DNA from: Clostridium sp. UBA3947
Lineage (GTDB): Bacteria; Bacillota; Clostridia; Clostridiales; Clostridiaceae
DNA: 13,360 bases
Direction of reading: 5' to 3'
NCBI GenBank assembly: GCA_002385545.1
Contig: DGDR01000206.1
Coordinates: forward strand, 1 to 13,360
Below are positions 6,947-13,360 of this stretch, piece by piece. The position numbers and the translations under genes were made by a program. Numbering within the stretch: position 1 is the first letter of the stretch; the number at the start of each line of letters is the position of its first letter. The notes beneath the pieces were generated by a model. The model saw nothing but the letters and a program-made list of their open reading frames with translations. It made no database searches and was not told where the DNA came from.

Positions 6947-8206
6947 ATGATTAAAAAGATTATTATGTTATTAGCCATAACCTTGTCCTTAGGCTCTATT
7001 ACAGGATGTAATGTACTTACAAGTAATAAAAGTAAGGAGCCTAATAATCAGGAAGGGTCTATAGGAGGCGATGAAAGTAAGGAAAAGGAGCCAGAGCCAG
7101 AACCAGTTGATTTAATACAGGAGCAAATTAAAGCAATGACCTTGGATGAGAAAATTGGTCAGATGCTTATAGTTGGTACTGAGGGATATGAAATTAACCC
7201 TGACACAGTGGAGTTTATAGATAAATATGAGGTAGGGGGCTTTATATTTTTTGCAGGCAATATTCAAAGCAGCGCCCAATTGCTAAAGCTTTTAAATTCA
7301 ATTAAGGCAGAAAACTCGAAAAATTCCATACCTCTCTTTTTATCTATAGATGAAGAGGGGGGCAGGGTTACTAGAATGCCTAAGGAATTTATAAAGTTTC
7401 CTAGCAATAAGTCTATTGGTAATGTGAATAATAAAGAGTTTTCTTACGAAATTGGAAAGGCTATGGCCAGTAAATTAGGGGCCTTTGGCTTTAATATGAA
7501 TTTTGCACCGGTGTTAGATGTAAACAGCAATCCTAAGAATCCTGTTATTGGAGACAGGGCCTTTAGCTCCCAGTGGCAAATAGTAAGCAGTCTTGGCGTT
7601 GAAACTATGAAAGGGATGCAGCAAGGAAAGGTTATACCAGTAGTAAAGCATTTCCCTGGCCATGGAGATACATCAGAGGATTCCCATAAGGGACTACCAT
7701 CCCTTAGCCATGATTTAGAGAGACTAGAAAATTTGGAACTCCTTCCCTTCCAGGAGGCTATTAATAATGAGGCAGATGTAGTGATGATTGCCCATATTTT
7801 ATTACCAGAGTTAGATAAGGAGAATCCTTCCTCAATGTCTAAAGTCATCATTACGGATATATTAAGGGAAAGGATGAAATTTAAAGGTGTAGTAATCACT
7901 GACGATATGACAATGGGAGCCATTATGAAAAATTATGAAATAGGAGAAGCCTCTGTCAAAGCTGTATTGGCAGGTACTGATATAGTCCTAGTTTGTCATG
8001 GCAAGGATAAGCAAATTGAAGTGATAGAGGCATTGAAAAATGCTGTATTGGAAGGCAGAATAACAGAGGAAAGAATAGATGAAAGTGTTTATAGAATTCT
8101 AAAATTAAAGGATAAATATGCTATAAATAATGATGAACAGCCTGCTGTAAATGTGGAGGCGATAAATGCGGATATAAATAGGCTTTTGAATACCTATATG
8201 AAATAG
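6947..8206 (+). CDS. nagZ: Lipoprotein beta-N-acetylhexosaminidase, GH3 family (NagZ-like)
   Basis: The 419-residue enzyme is likely attached to the outer face of the membrane and cleaves N-acetylglucosamine from peptidoglycan fragments. A signal peptide with a lipobox ITGC (lipidated C21) is followed by a Glu/Pro-rich linker (about 38-54), then a GH3 barrel. Family signatures are KHFPGHGDT (234-242), the Asp-x-His dyad D245/H247 seen in NagZ-type GH3 enzymes, and the nucleophile D319 in VVITDDMTMGA. DEEGGRVTRM (135-144) binds substrate in relatives. The second GH3 domain of Bacillus NagZ is absent; the protein stops soon after the barrel. AAAGGAGA (6933-6940) precedes the ATG. The gene is monocistronic between two terminators. 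Confidence 0.9.
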   Translation: MIKKIIMLLAITLSLGSITGCNVLTSNKSKEPNNQEGSIGGDESKEKEPEPEPVDLIQEQIKAMTLDEKIGQMLIVGTEGYEINPDTVEFIDKYEVGGFIFFAGNIQSSAQLLKLLNSIKAENSKNSIPLFLSIDEEGGRVTRMPKEFIKFPSNKSIGNVNNKEFSYEIGKAMASKLGAFGFNMNFAPVLDVNSNPKNPVIGDRAFSSQWQIVSSLGVETMKGMQQGKVIPVVKHFPGHGDTSEDSHKGLPSLSHDLERLENLELLPFQEAINNEADVVMIAHILLPELDKENPSSMSKVIITDILRERMKFKGVVITDDMTMGAIMKNYEIGEASVKAVLAGTDIVLVCHGKDKQIEVIEALKNAVLEGRITEERIDESVYRILKLKDKYAINNDEQPAVNVEAINADINRLLNTYMK

Positions 8207-8214
8207 GGAAAAAT

Positions 8215-8252
8215 AAGAACACTGGTAAAGAATATCCTTGACCAGTGTTCTT
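8215..8252. terminator. Bidirectional terminator between convergent genes
   Basis: AAGAACACTGGT (8215-8226) pairs perfectly with ACCAGTGTTCTT (8241-8252), a 12-bp stem with a 14-base loop. It is followed by TT on the plus strand and by a TATTTTT run on the minus strand. It can serve nagZ and the leftward uvrC-like gene. Confidence 0.85.
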
Positions 8253-8321
8253 TTGATTCTAATTTTTAAAAGGGTCACAAGGCTTTTTCGTGGTGGATAA
8301 GGAAAAGGAGCAAGATTGTAG

Positions 8322-9409
8322 CTAGGTGTTTTTTAAATCACTGTAGATAAGGTCCGCCAGGTCCTTGTCTATTGCTAGGCTAGTTAGAGAGTTATCATCA
8401 AGCTCAAGATGTCTGCATCGATTATTTTCCTTTTTTAAATATGAGTAGATTATTTGGGCTTCGTCTATATCCTCTGCCGAAACAATATATAAGGGGAGCT
8501 TGTCTTTGCTAAAATGCGCTTCAATATGCTCCTTTAATTCAGAAATTAATTGCTCTAATGTATAGTCTTTTATTCTATAGCTTTGGCTATAGAGCACCTT
8601 GTTTCCCGCTAGTAGAAAAACCTTCACCAAGTTCTCATCCAAAGATTCAGCTAAAATTATATTTTTATTTTCTTTAAAATATTCAGCTACCTTATTTTGT
8701 GCAATAAGATAATTCACTGCTTTTATATAATCTCTGTACCTAGCAGCCCTTTCAAAATCAAAGCTCTCTGAGGCACTATTCATTTTTTCAGTCATATAAT
8801 CAACAATGGAATTATAAGATCCATTTATAATGTCTATAACTTTCTCAACAATTTCTGAATATTTTTTTCTTGCTTCATCATCAATACAAATACCGATGCA
8901 GAGCCCTAAGGAGTAGTTTAGGCATGGGGAGGAGGATTTTTTATTAGAATTGCTACAAAGGAGACCGTAGCATTCCTTAATTCCCTCAATTCCTCTTTCC
9001 ACAGTGCTTCTGCTAGTATAAGGGCCAAAGTAAAGGGCCCCATCCCTATGGTTAACCTCCCCAGTTACCTCTATATCAGTAAGATCATCCTTCTTGCTAA
9101 TCTTAACATAGGTATAGGAGAGAGGGTTTTTCATAAGACTATTATAGCGAGGCTTATACTTTTTATTAGCTTGCATTCCAGTAAGAAGGCTTCAAATTCT
9201 GTATCAGTGGTGATATATTCAAAGTCCTTTAGGTTTTGCACTAATTTAATAATCTTACTAGAATGGGACTTGGAATCTTGAAAATAAGAGGATACTCTGC
9301 TTTTAAGGTTTTTCGATTTGCCGACGTATATTATGGTTCCTAAGGAATCCTTCATCAAATACACTCCTGGGCAGGAGGGAAGGCCTTTTACCTTTTGCTT
9401 TAAGTCCAA
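8322..9409 (-). pseudogene. UvrC-like GIY-YIG protein, split by a one-base frameshift
   Basis: Two overlapping frames encode one protein. The upstream part has GIY-YIG features: G-V-Y (18-20 from GTG 9418), Y-V-G (31-33), R41 and the Glu in TEFEAFLLE. The downstream part starts at KKYKPRYNSL and holds cysteines C74, C85, C93 and C97, which match the Fe-S ligands reported in UvrC. It also holds a UvrB-binding UVR motif (about 121-157). One extra A in the five-A run at minus-strand 9164-9160 restores KLIKKYKPRYN and a 362-residue protein. Even restored, it lacks the RNase H-like endonuclease and helix-hairpin-helix parts of full UvrC (about 600 residues). TTG 9409 fits best, with GAGGTG (9421-9416) six bases upstream; GTG 9418 is possible. 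It directly follows the PHP gene. A sequencing error, a real mutation or recoding cannot be told apart here. Confidence 0.8.
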
Positions 9410-9420
9410 GGATACCACCT

Positions 9421-10143
9421 CTAGATATTTTTTCCCTTACTTCTTAGGAAATCTAATAATTCCTCTTCGCTATTATTGATAATTAGTTCCTCAGGCATAT
9501 TTATTTCATTTAACATTTTAATGGCCTCATCAAATTTACCAATATTAAAGCAAACATGAGCATCACTGTTTAGGATTACCCTTGTTTTATACTCCTTGCA
9601 TAGAAGAGCAACCTTTTTACAGGTGTCTTTGCTACCAGGTCTTGATCCAGAAAAGGAGCTGTTGTTTATTTCGATTAGGATATTTTTTTCCTTGGCCTTT
9701 TTAACTATTTCTTCTTCATATATAGGGAAGGCAGGGTTACCTATATGGCCTAGGATGTGAACATTAGGGTTATCCATAACCTTTAAGAAGGCCTGGGTAT
9801 TTAGCTCAGGCTTTTCATTCATTTTCATTAAAGGATGATGAAGGCTTGTAATCATGATATCTAGCTTTTCTTGATATTCCAGTGGAATATCTAGGTTGCC
9901 TTCATAGTCTATAATATTTGCTTCGCAGCCGTAGAGCATAGTAACACCGAAAAGTTTTCTAGGGAGTACCTTTAGATTACCGAAATACCAAACATGGGGA
10001 GCATCAGGCATAGTTGGACCGTGATCTGTGGTACCAAGTATTTTCATCCCTATATCGCTGGCATATCGAGCATTTTCCATTATGGTTGAATAGGCATGAC
10101 CGCTTGCTACAGTATGGGTGTGAAGATCTATAGGATATTTCAT
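9421..10143 (-). CDS. PHP-domain metal-dependent phosphoesterase (YcdX-like)
   Basis: The 240-residue cytosolic hydrolase carries all nine ligands of the trinuclear metal site known from E. coli YcdX: H8, H10, H16, H41, E74, H102, H133, D194 and H196. They sit in DLHTHTVASGH, TTDHG, YGCEANI, SLHHP, GHIGNP and NSDAH. The family removes phosphate from small or nucleic-acid substrates; the natural substrate is uncertain. The ATG follows AGGAGTGG at good spacing. The TAG stop lies two bases before the GTG of the uvrC-like gene, and that gene's ribosome site overlaps this stop, so they form a coupled operon. It is divergent from metG; I see no clear promoter for it. Confidence 0.9.
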   Translation of the reverse strand: MKYPIDLHTHTVASGHAYSTIMENARYASDIGMKILGTTDHGPTMPDAPHVWYFGNLKVLPRKLFGVTMLYGCEANIIDYEGNLDIPLEYQEKLDIMITSLHHPLMKMNEKPELNTQAFLKVMDNPNVHILGHIGNPAFPIYEEEIVKKAKEKNILIEINNSSFSGSRPGSKDTCKKVALLCKEYKTRVILNSDAHVCFNIGKFDEAIKMLNEINMPEELIINNSEEELLDFLRSKGKNI

Positions 10144-10239
10144 TGTACCACTCCTTTAATTTTTTTATTCTATACATATGGTACACCAAGTAGGATTATT
10201 TTAAAAGTACTAGTAGCATTAAGATATCTGGATAGAAAG

Positions 10240-10268
10240 TTGACATTTAAGAAACAATATATTATTAT
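10240..10268 (+). promoter_or_regulatory. SigA promoter of the metG T-box transcript
   Basis: Perfect TTGACA (10240-10245), a 17-base spacer and TATTAT (10263-10268). Transcription would begin near 10275, just upstream of the T-box stem I, giving a leader of about 350 bases before metG. Confidence 0.82.
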
Positions 10269-10279
10269 AAACTTGAAAA

Positions 10280-10566
10280 ACTATGATGGGAAGAGTAGTA
10301 AATTGGAATGTCCAAAAGAGAGCAGGGTTAGGTGAAAGCCTGTGACAGGAAGATTTATGAACATGGCCCCGGAGTTGACTGCTTGAAGTACCTTTAGTAG
10401 GGCAGTACGGTAGCAGCCGTTAACTGTAAGGTGATAAAAACCTTATCTAGTATAAGGTGGAGTCACTTAGCGAGATATCTGTGGCGACGCAGGTATAAAT
10501 TAGAGTGGTAACGCGTATATTACGCCTCTATGTGGATTTTAATCTGCATAGGGCTTTTTTTATTTT
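10280..10566 (+). promoter_or_regulatory. T-box leader (methionine) controlling metG
   Basis: The order of elements is that of a T-box riboswitch. Stem I holds AGTAGTA (10294-10300) and the conserved GGTGAAAGCC (10331-10340). The specifier ATG (10363-10365) follows GAAC and is correct for a methionine synthetase. A stem III hairpin pairs ACCTTAT (10440-10446) with ATAAGGT (10452-10458). The antiterminator is TAGAG (10501-10505), a seven-base bulge TGGTAAC, GCGTA/TACGC around TAT, and CTCTA (10526-10530). Its TGGT can pair with the ACCA end of uncharged tRNA. The bulge reads TGGTAAC where the consensus is TGGNACC. Uncharged tRNA-Met would favour the antiterminator and metG expression (family knowledge). 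Confidence 0.93.
10524..10560 (+). terminator. T-box intrinsic terminator before metG
   Basis: GCCTCTATGTGGATT pairs with AATCTGCATAGGGC (one bulged T, two G-U pairs), then a T-run. Its 5' arm shares bases with the 3' arm of the antiterminator (10521-10530), so the two folds exclude each other. Confidence 0.9.
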
Positions 10567-10623
10567 ATATTAGACTTTCCAAGTGTTAATAAAAGATAAT
10601 AGCAATGAATAGGAGGAATTTTA

Positions 10624-12570
10624 ATGACGAAAAAAACATATTACATTACAACGCCAATTTATTACCCCTCAGCTAATCTACATATAGGTAACACTTATAC
10701 AACTGTAGCTGCCGATGCCCTAGCAAGATTTAAAAGACTAAGAGGCTATGACGTAATGTTTTTGACTGGTACCGACGAGCATGGTCAAAAAATTCAAAGA
10801 ATAGCTGAAGAAAAGGGAGTTACTCCAAAGGAATATGTGGATAAAATAGTAGCAGGAATTAAAGAGCTATGGAAGCTAATGGACATAAGCTACGATAGAT
10901 TTATTAGAACTACAGACCCCTATCATGAAAAGGCTGTTCAAGATATATTTACCCAGCTATATAAACAGGGGGATATTTATAAGGGAGCCTATGAAGGCTG
11001 GTACTGTACACCCTGTGAGGCTTTCTGGACAGAGACTCAGCTAAAGGACGGTAAGTGCCCTGACTGCGGAAGACCAGTAGAAAAGGCAAAGGAAGAGGCT
11101 TACTTCTTCAAAATGAGCAAATATGCTGATAAGCTTCTTAAGCATATAGAAGAAAATCCAGATTTTATTCAACCAGAATCAAGAAAAAATGAGATGGTTA
11201 ATAATTTCTTGAAACCAGGACTTCAGGATTTGTGCGTATCAAGAACCTCTTTCAATTGGGGTATTCCTGTAGAATTTGATCCTGGCCATGTAATTTATGT
11301 TTGGATAGATGCATTATCTAACTATATAACTGCTTTAGGCTATGGTAACGATGAATATAATGACTACGAAAAATATTGGCCTGCAGATGTTCATTTAATT
11401 GGTAAGGACATTCTAAGATTCCACACAATCTATTGGCCAATTATGCTGATGGCCCTAGGCTTAGAACTACCAAAGCAGGTTTTCGGACATGGCTGGCTCC
11501 TAGTAGATGGAGGAAAGATATCTAAATCTAAGGGTAACGTGGTAGACCCAGTGGTATTAGTAGAACATTTTGGAGTAGATGCAGTAAGATACTATCTACT
11601 AAGAGAAATACCTTTCGGTGCTGATGGCTTGTTTACCAACGAAATCTTTATTAAAAAGATAAATTCTGATCTAGCCAACGATTTAGGAAACCTTGTATCT
11701 AGAACTGTGGCTATGGTGGATAAATATTTTGATGGTATCATTCCAGCACCTACAGCCAAGGAAGTAATAGATGATGAATTAATATCCATGGCCTTAAGAA
11801 CTCCAGAGGAAGTAGATAAAGCCATTGATAATTTAAGAATTCCAGAAGCTCTAGATAAGATCTGGGAATTTATCGGTAGAGCTAATAAATATATCGATGA
11901 AACTACACCATGGATTTTAGCTAAGGATGAAAGTAAGAAGGAAAGACTAGGCACAGTACTTTACAACCTAGTAGAATCCTTAAGATTTATCTCAACCTTA
12001 TTGGTATCCTTCCTACCAACTACTAGTGCTAAAATCAATGAGCAGCTTAACATTGAGCTAACCACTTGGAATAGCCTATCTGCCTTTGATGGTACAAGAG
12101 CTGGCACTAAGGTTAAGAAGGGCCCAGTAATTTTCCCAAGAATAGATGTAGAGGCAAAGCTAGCAGAGTTAGAAGCTATAAGAGAAGCAAACCTAAAGGC
12201 AGCAGAAGCTGAAAATAAGCCTGCCATGAAGCCTCTTAAAGATGAAATAACCATTGAAGACTTTGAAAAGATAGACTTAAGAGTAGCTAAAGTTCTTCAA
12301 TGCGAGCCAATAAAGGGAGCTAAAAAGCTGCTAAAGCTTAAGGTAGACCTAGGTGGCGAGGAAAGACAGGTAGTATCTGGCATAGCTCAATACTATAAGC
12401 CTGAGGATCTAGTAGGTAAGTCCATAATTTTAGTTGCAAACCTCAAACCTGTTACCTTAAGGGGAGAGCTTTCACAAGGCATGATACTTGCAGCCTCCGA
12501 CGATGAAGACAGCAAGCTCTTTGTTGCCACTATCGATGGAGACCTTCCAACTGGTAGTCAGGTAAGATAA
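10624..12570 (+). CDS. metG: Methionyl-tRNA synthetase
   Basis: The 648-residue class I synthetase charges tRNA-Met. HIGN (20-23) and KISKS (298-302) are the two ATP-site signatures. The four zinc cysteines C128, C131, C145 and C148 form a CxxC...CxxC knuckle. TDEHG (50-54) and VWIDALSNYI (226-235) are typical MetRS blocks. A C-terminal tRNA-binding domain of the EMAPII/Trbp111 type occupies about 540-648 (IDLRVAKV, QVVSGIAQYY, ANLKPVTLRG). This makes the full-length dimeric form common in Firmicutes. AGGAGG (10611-10616) precedes the ATG. Expression is under the T-box leader upstream, and a terminator follows, so it appears monocistronic. Confidence 0.97.
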   Translation: MTKKTYYITTPIYYPSANLHIGNTYTTVAADALARFKRLRGYDVMFLTGTDEHGQKIQRIAEEKGVTPKEYVDKIVAGIKELWKLMDISYDRFIRTTDPYHEKAVQDIFTQLYKQGDIYKGAYEGWYCTPCEAFWTETQLKDGKCPDCGRPVEKAKEEAYFFKMSKYADKLLKHIEENPDFIQPESRKNEMVNNFLKPGLQDLCVSRTSFNWGIPVEFDPGHVIYVWIDALSNYITALGYGNDEYNDYEKYWPADVHLIGKDILRFHTIYWPIMLMALGLELPKQVFGHGWLLVDGGKISKSKGNVVDPVVLVEHFGVDAVRYYLLREIPFGADGLFTNEIFIKKINSDLANDLGNLVSRTVAMVDKYFDGIIPAPTAKEVIDDELISMALRTPEEVDKAIDNLRIPEALDKIWEFIGRANKYIDETTPWILAKDESKKERLGTVLYNLVESLRFISTLLVSFLPTTSAKINEQLNIELTTWNSLSAFDGTRAGTKVKKGPVIFPRIDVEAKLAELEAIREANLKAAEAENKPAMKPLKDEITIEDFEKIDLRVAKVLQCEPIKGAKKLLKLKVDLGGEERQVVSGIAQYYKPEDLVGKSIILVANLKPVTLRGELSQGMILAASDDEDSKLFVATIDGDLPTGSQVR

Positions 12571-12591
12571 GTATAAATAGAATTAAGATAA

Positions 12592-12627
12592 GGGTTGTTG
12601 CATTATGTGCAGCAGCCCATTTTTATT
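12592..12627 (+). terminator. Terminator after metG
   Basis: GGGTTGTTGCA (12592-12602) pairs with TGCAGCAGCCC (12608-12618), 11 bp including two G-U pairs, around a five-base loop. It is followed by ATTTTTATT. Confidence 0.88.
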
Positions 12628-12657
12628 GTGTCTGTAAAAAAGTTTATATCTAATATA

Positions 12658-12787
12658 AGATACCAGACAGCTACAGTTGCCATTGATTGTGGGTAGCAGG
12701 CGGAGTGTTGCTTGCTTTAGCTGCTGCCTGTGGGTTGCTACCCGCAGGCTGCTGGTCGCTAGATGCTAGCGCCAACTACCAGTAGCC
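12658..12787 (+). repeat. GC-rich heptad repeat element, copy A
   Basis: The copy opens with AGATACCAGACAGC and continues to CCA at 12682; a near match opens copy B. From about 12691 it falls into seven-base steps, with in-phase units GGTTGCT (12733), GGCTGCT (12747), GGTCGCT (12754) and AGATGCT (12761). I counted 55 G/C in the 90 bases 12691-12780, far above the flanks. It also contains a 10-bp hairpin GCCTGTGGGT/ACCCGCAGGC (12726-12735 and 12740-12749) with a TGCT loop. There is no coding sense. Confidence 0.6.
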
Positions 12788-13016
12788 GAAGGTCAGCTTA
12801 TAGCCAAACTTCTCAGTGACCTAAAGTGTCAAGTGGTGGTAGAACAAGCGGTTAGTACATCTCTATAGTATATCTCCTAAACACTATGTGGCTATGTTTC
12901 AAAAAGGTGTTGATGGAAAAGTAGACAAGCATAAAGAGGGTGACAAGCACAAATATATATTCGGCAACACGTATTTAAAACAAAGCAACATACAGAAAAA
13001 AGCTATATGTGGCAAT
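12788..13016. other. Intergenic stretch between the two repeat copies, no supported gene
   Basis: There is no ribosome binding site ahead of any usable start, no recognisable protein motif and no terminator. The one open frame (GTG at 12888) reads into repeat copy B, so it is probably fortuitous. Base composition returns toward AT-rich here. Confidence 0.55.
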
Positions 13017-13165
13017 AGATATCAGACAGCGACGGTTGACCACTGCCCGATGGAAGCTGGCTGTAGGTTGCTAGACATTGGCCGCTAGTCTCTTGTTACT
13101 GGCTGGTTGCCGATAACAGTTGGCCGCTATCGCGCACTGCTAGCCGATTGCCGCCTGATGCTTGT
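13017..13165 (+). repeat. GC-rich heptad repeat element, copy B
   Basis: It opens with AGATATCAGACAGCGACGG and runs to CCA at 13042, matching the opening of copy A at 22 of 26 aligned positions (one gap). In-phase seven-base units include GGTTGCT (13066), GGCCGCT (13080) and GGCCGCT again (13122), at 14- and 42-base offsets. TTGGCCGCTA occurs exactly twice, 42 bases apart (13078 and 13120). Confidence 0.6.
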
Positions 13166-13254
13166 TCTTATCTAAAATACTACGTATATGCTTAATTAAA
13201 GGTTATCATTATATGGTAATTTTATATAATAGGCAAAAAAACGGGAATATAGAA

Positions 13255-13284
13255 TTGGTGCATGACGAATGGATTAGGTATAAT
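13255..13284 (+). promoter_or_regulatory. Candidate promoter for a gene beyond the right edge
   Basis: TTGGTG (13255-13260), an 18-base spacer and perfect TATAAT (13279-13284). GGGGGGATA at 13350-13358 near the very end looks like a ribosome binding site, so a rightward gene probably starts within a few bases after the window. Confidence 0.5.
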
Positions 13285-13360
13285 ATGGAGGCGTGTACAT
13301 AAACTAGCGACAGAAAGTTTGCAAAAAGTTTACTTTATTTTATTAACTGGGGGGATATTA

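Noticed and set aside
7444..7923. Long open frame antisense to the nagZ-like gene, and similar antisense frames inside metG, spmA and the permease
   Set aside because: They lie opposite genes with clear family motifs, lack ribosome sites and show no protein motifs.
10096..10335. Open frame across the metG leader
   Set aside because: It overlaps the promoter and T-box stem I and has no ribosome site; structured RNA explains the region.
12888..13088. A 66-codon open frame starting with GTG
   Set aside because: There is no ribosome binding site or recognisable motif, and its last third is encoded by repeat copy B.
12658..13165. Possible CRISPR array
   Set aside because: Units are seven bases and degenerate, without constant repeats or unique spacers of usual length, and no cas genes are present.

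Overview
The window looks like chromosomal DNA of a low-GC, endospore-forming member of the Firmicutes, most likely class Clostridia. The reasons are an AT-rich base composition, strong AGGAGG-type ribosome binding sites, sporulation genes spmA and spmB, SigA-type promoters with TATAAT boxes, and a T-box leader in front of a tRNA synthetase gene. I cannot name the species from sequence alone.

Layout, left to right. At the left edge is the first 25 codons of a leftward gene encoding a CxxC-containing protein. Rightward spmA-spmB follow (239-1350). A clear SigA promoter (1433-1461) then drives a two-gene ABC transporter, an ATPase overlapping an ABC-2-like permease (1520-3908), which ends in an entirely AT-paired nested hairpin. 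Next come a 72-residue two-helix glycine-rich membrane protein (4029-4247) and its terminator. A roughly 400-base intergenic stretch holds heptad repeats, a hairpin, a perfect palindrome and promoters. After it lie an M24B aminopeptidase (pepP-like, 4658-5914), a SagB-like nitroreductase-fold protein (5958-6740) and a lipoprotein GH3 beta-N-acetylhexosaminidase (nagZ-like, 6947-8206).

On the opposite strand, read right to left, are a YcdX-type PHP-domain phosphoesterase (10143-9421) and, directly after it, a short UvrC-like protein lacking the C-terminal nuclease domain. The UvrC-like gene is split by a one-base frameshift in an A-run. Divergent from these is metG (10624-12570), preceded by a SigA promoter and a methionine T-box leader with an ATG specifier, antiterminator and terminator.

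The last 730 bases hold no convincing gene. They contain two copies of a GC-richer element, each starting with a shared ~25-base sequence and continuing as degenerate seven-base units of consensus GGYYGCT. A promoter and a ribosome binding site at the extreme right edge suggest another rightward gene begins just outside.

Most genes are ordinary housekeeping, cell-wall or sporulation genes, and I found no defence or other novel multi-gene system. The items most worth a second look are the heptad repeat elements, the frameshifted truncated UvrC with its retained Fe-S cysteines, and several intergenic AT-rich palindromic structures.
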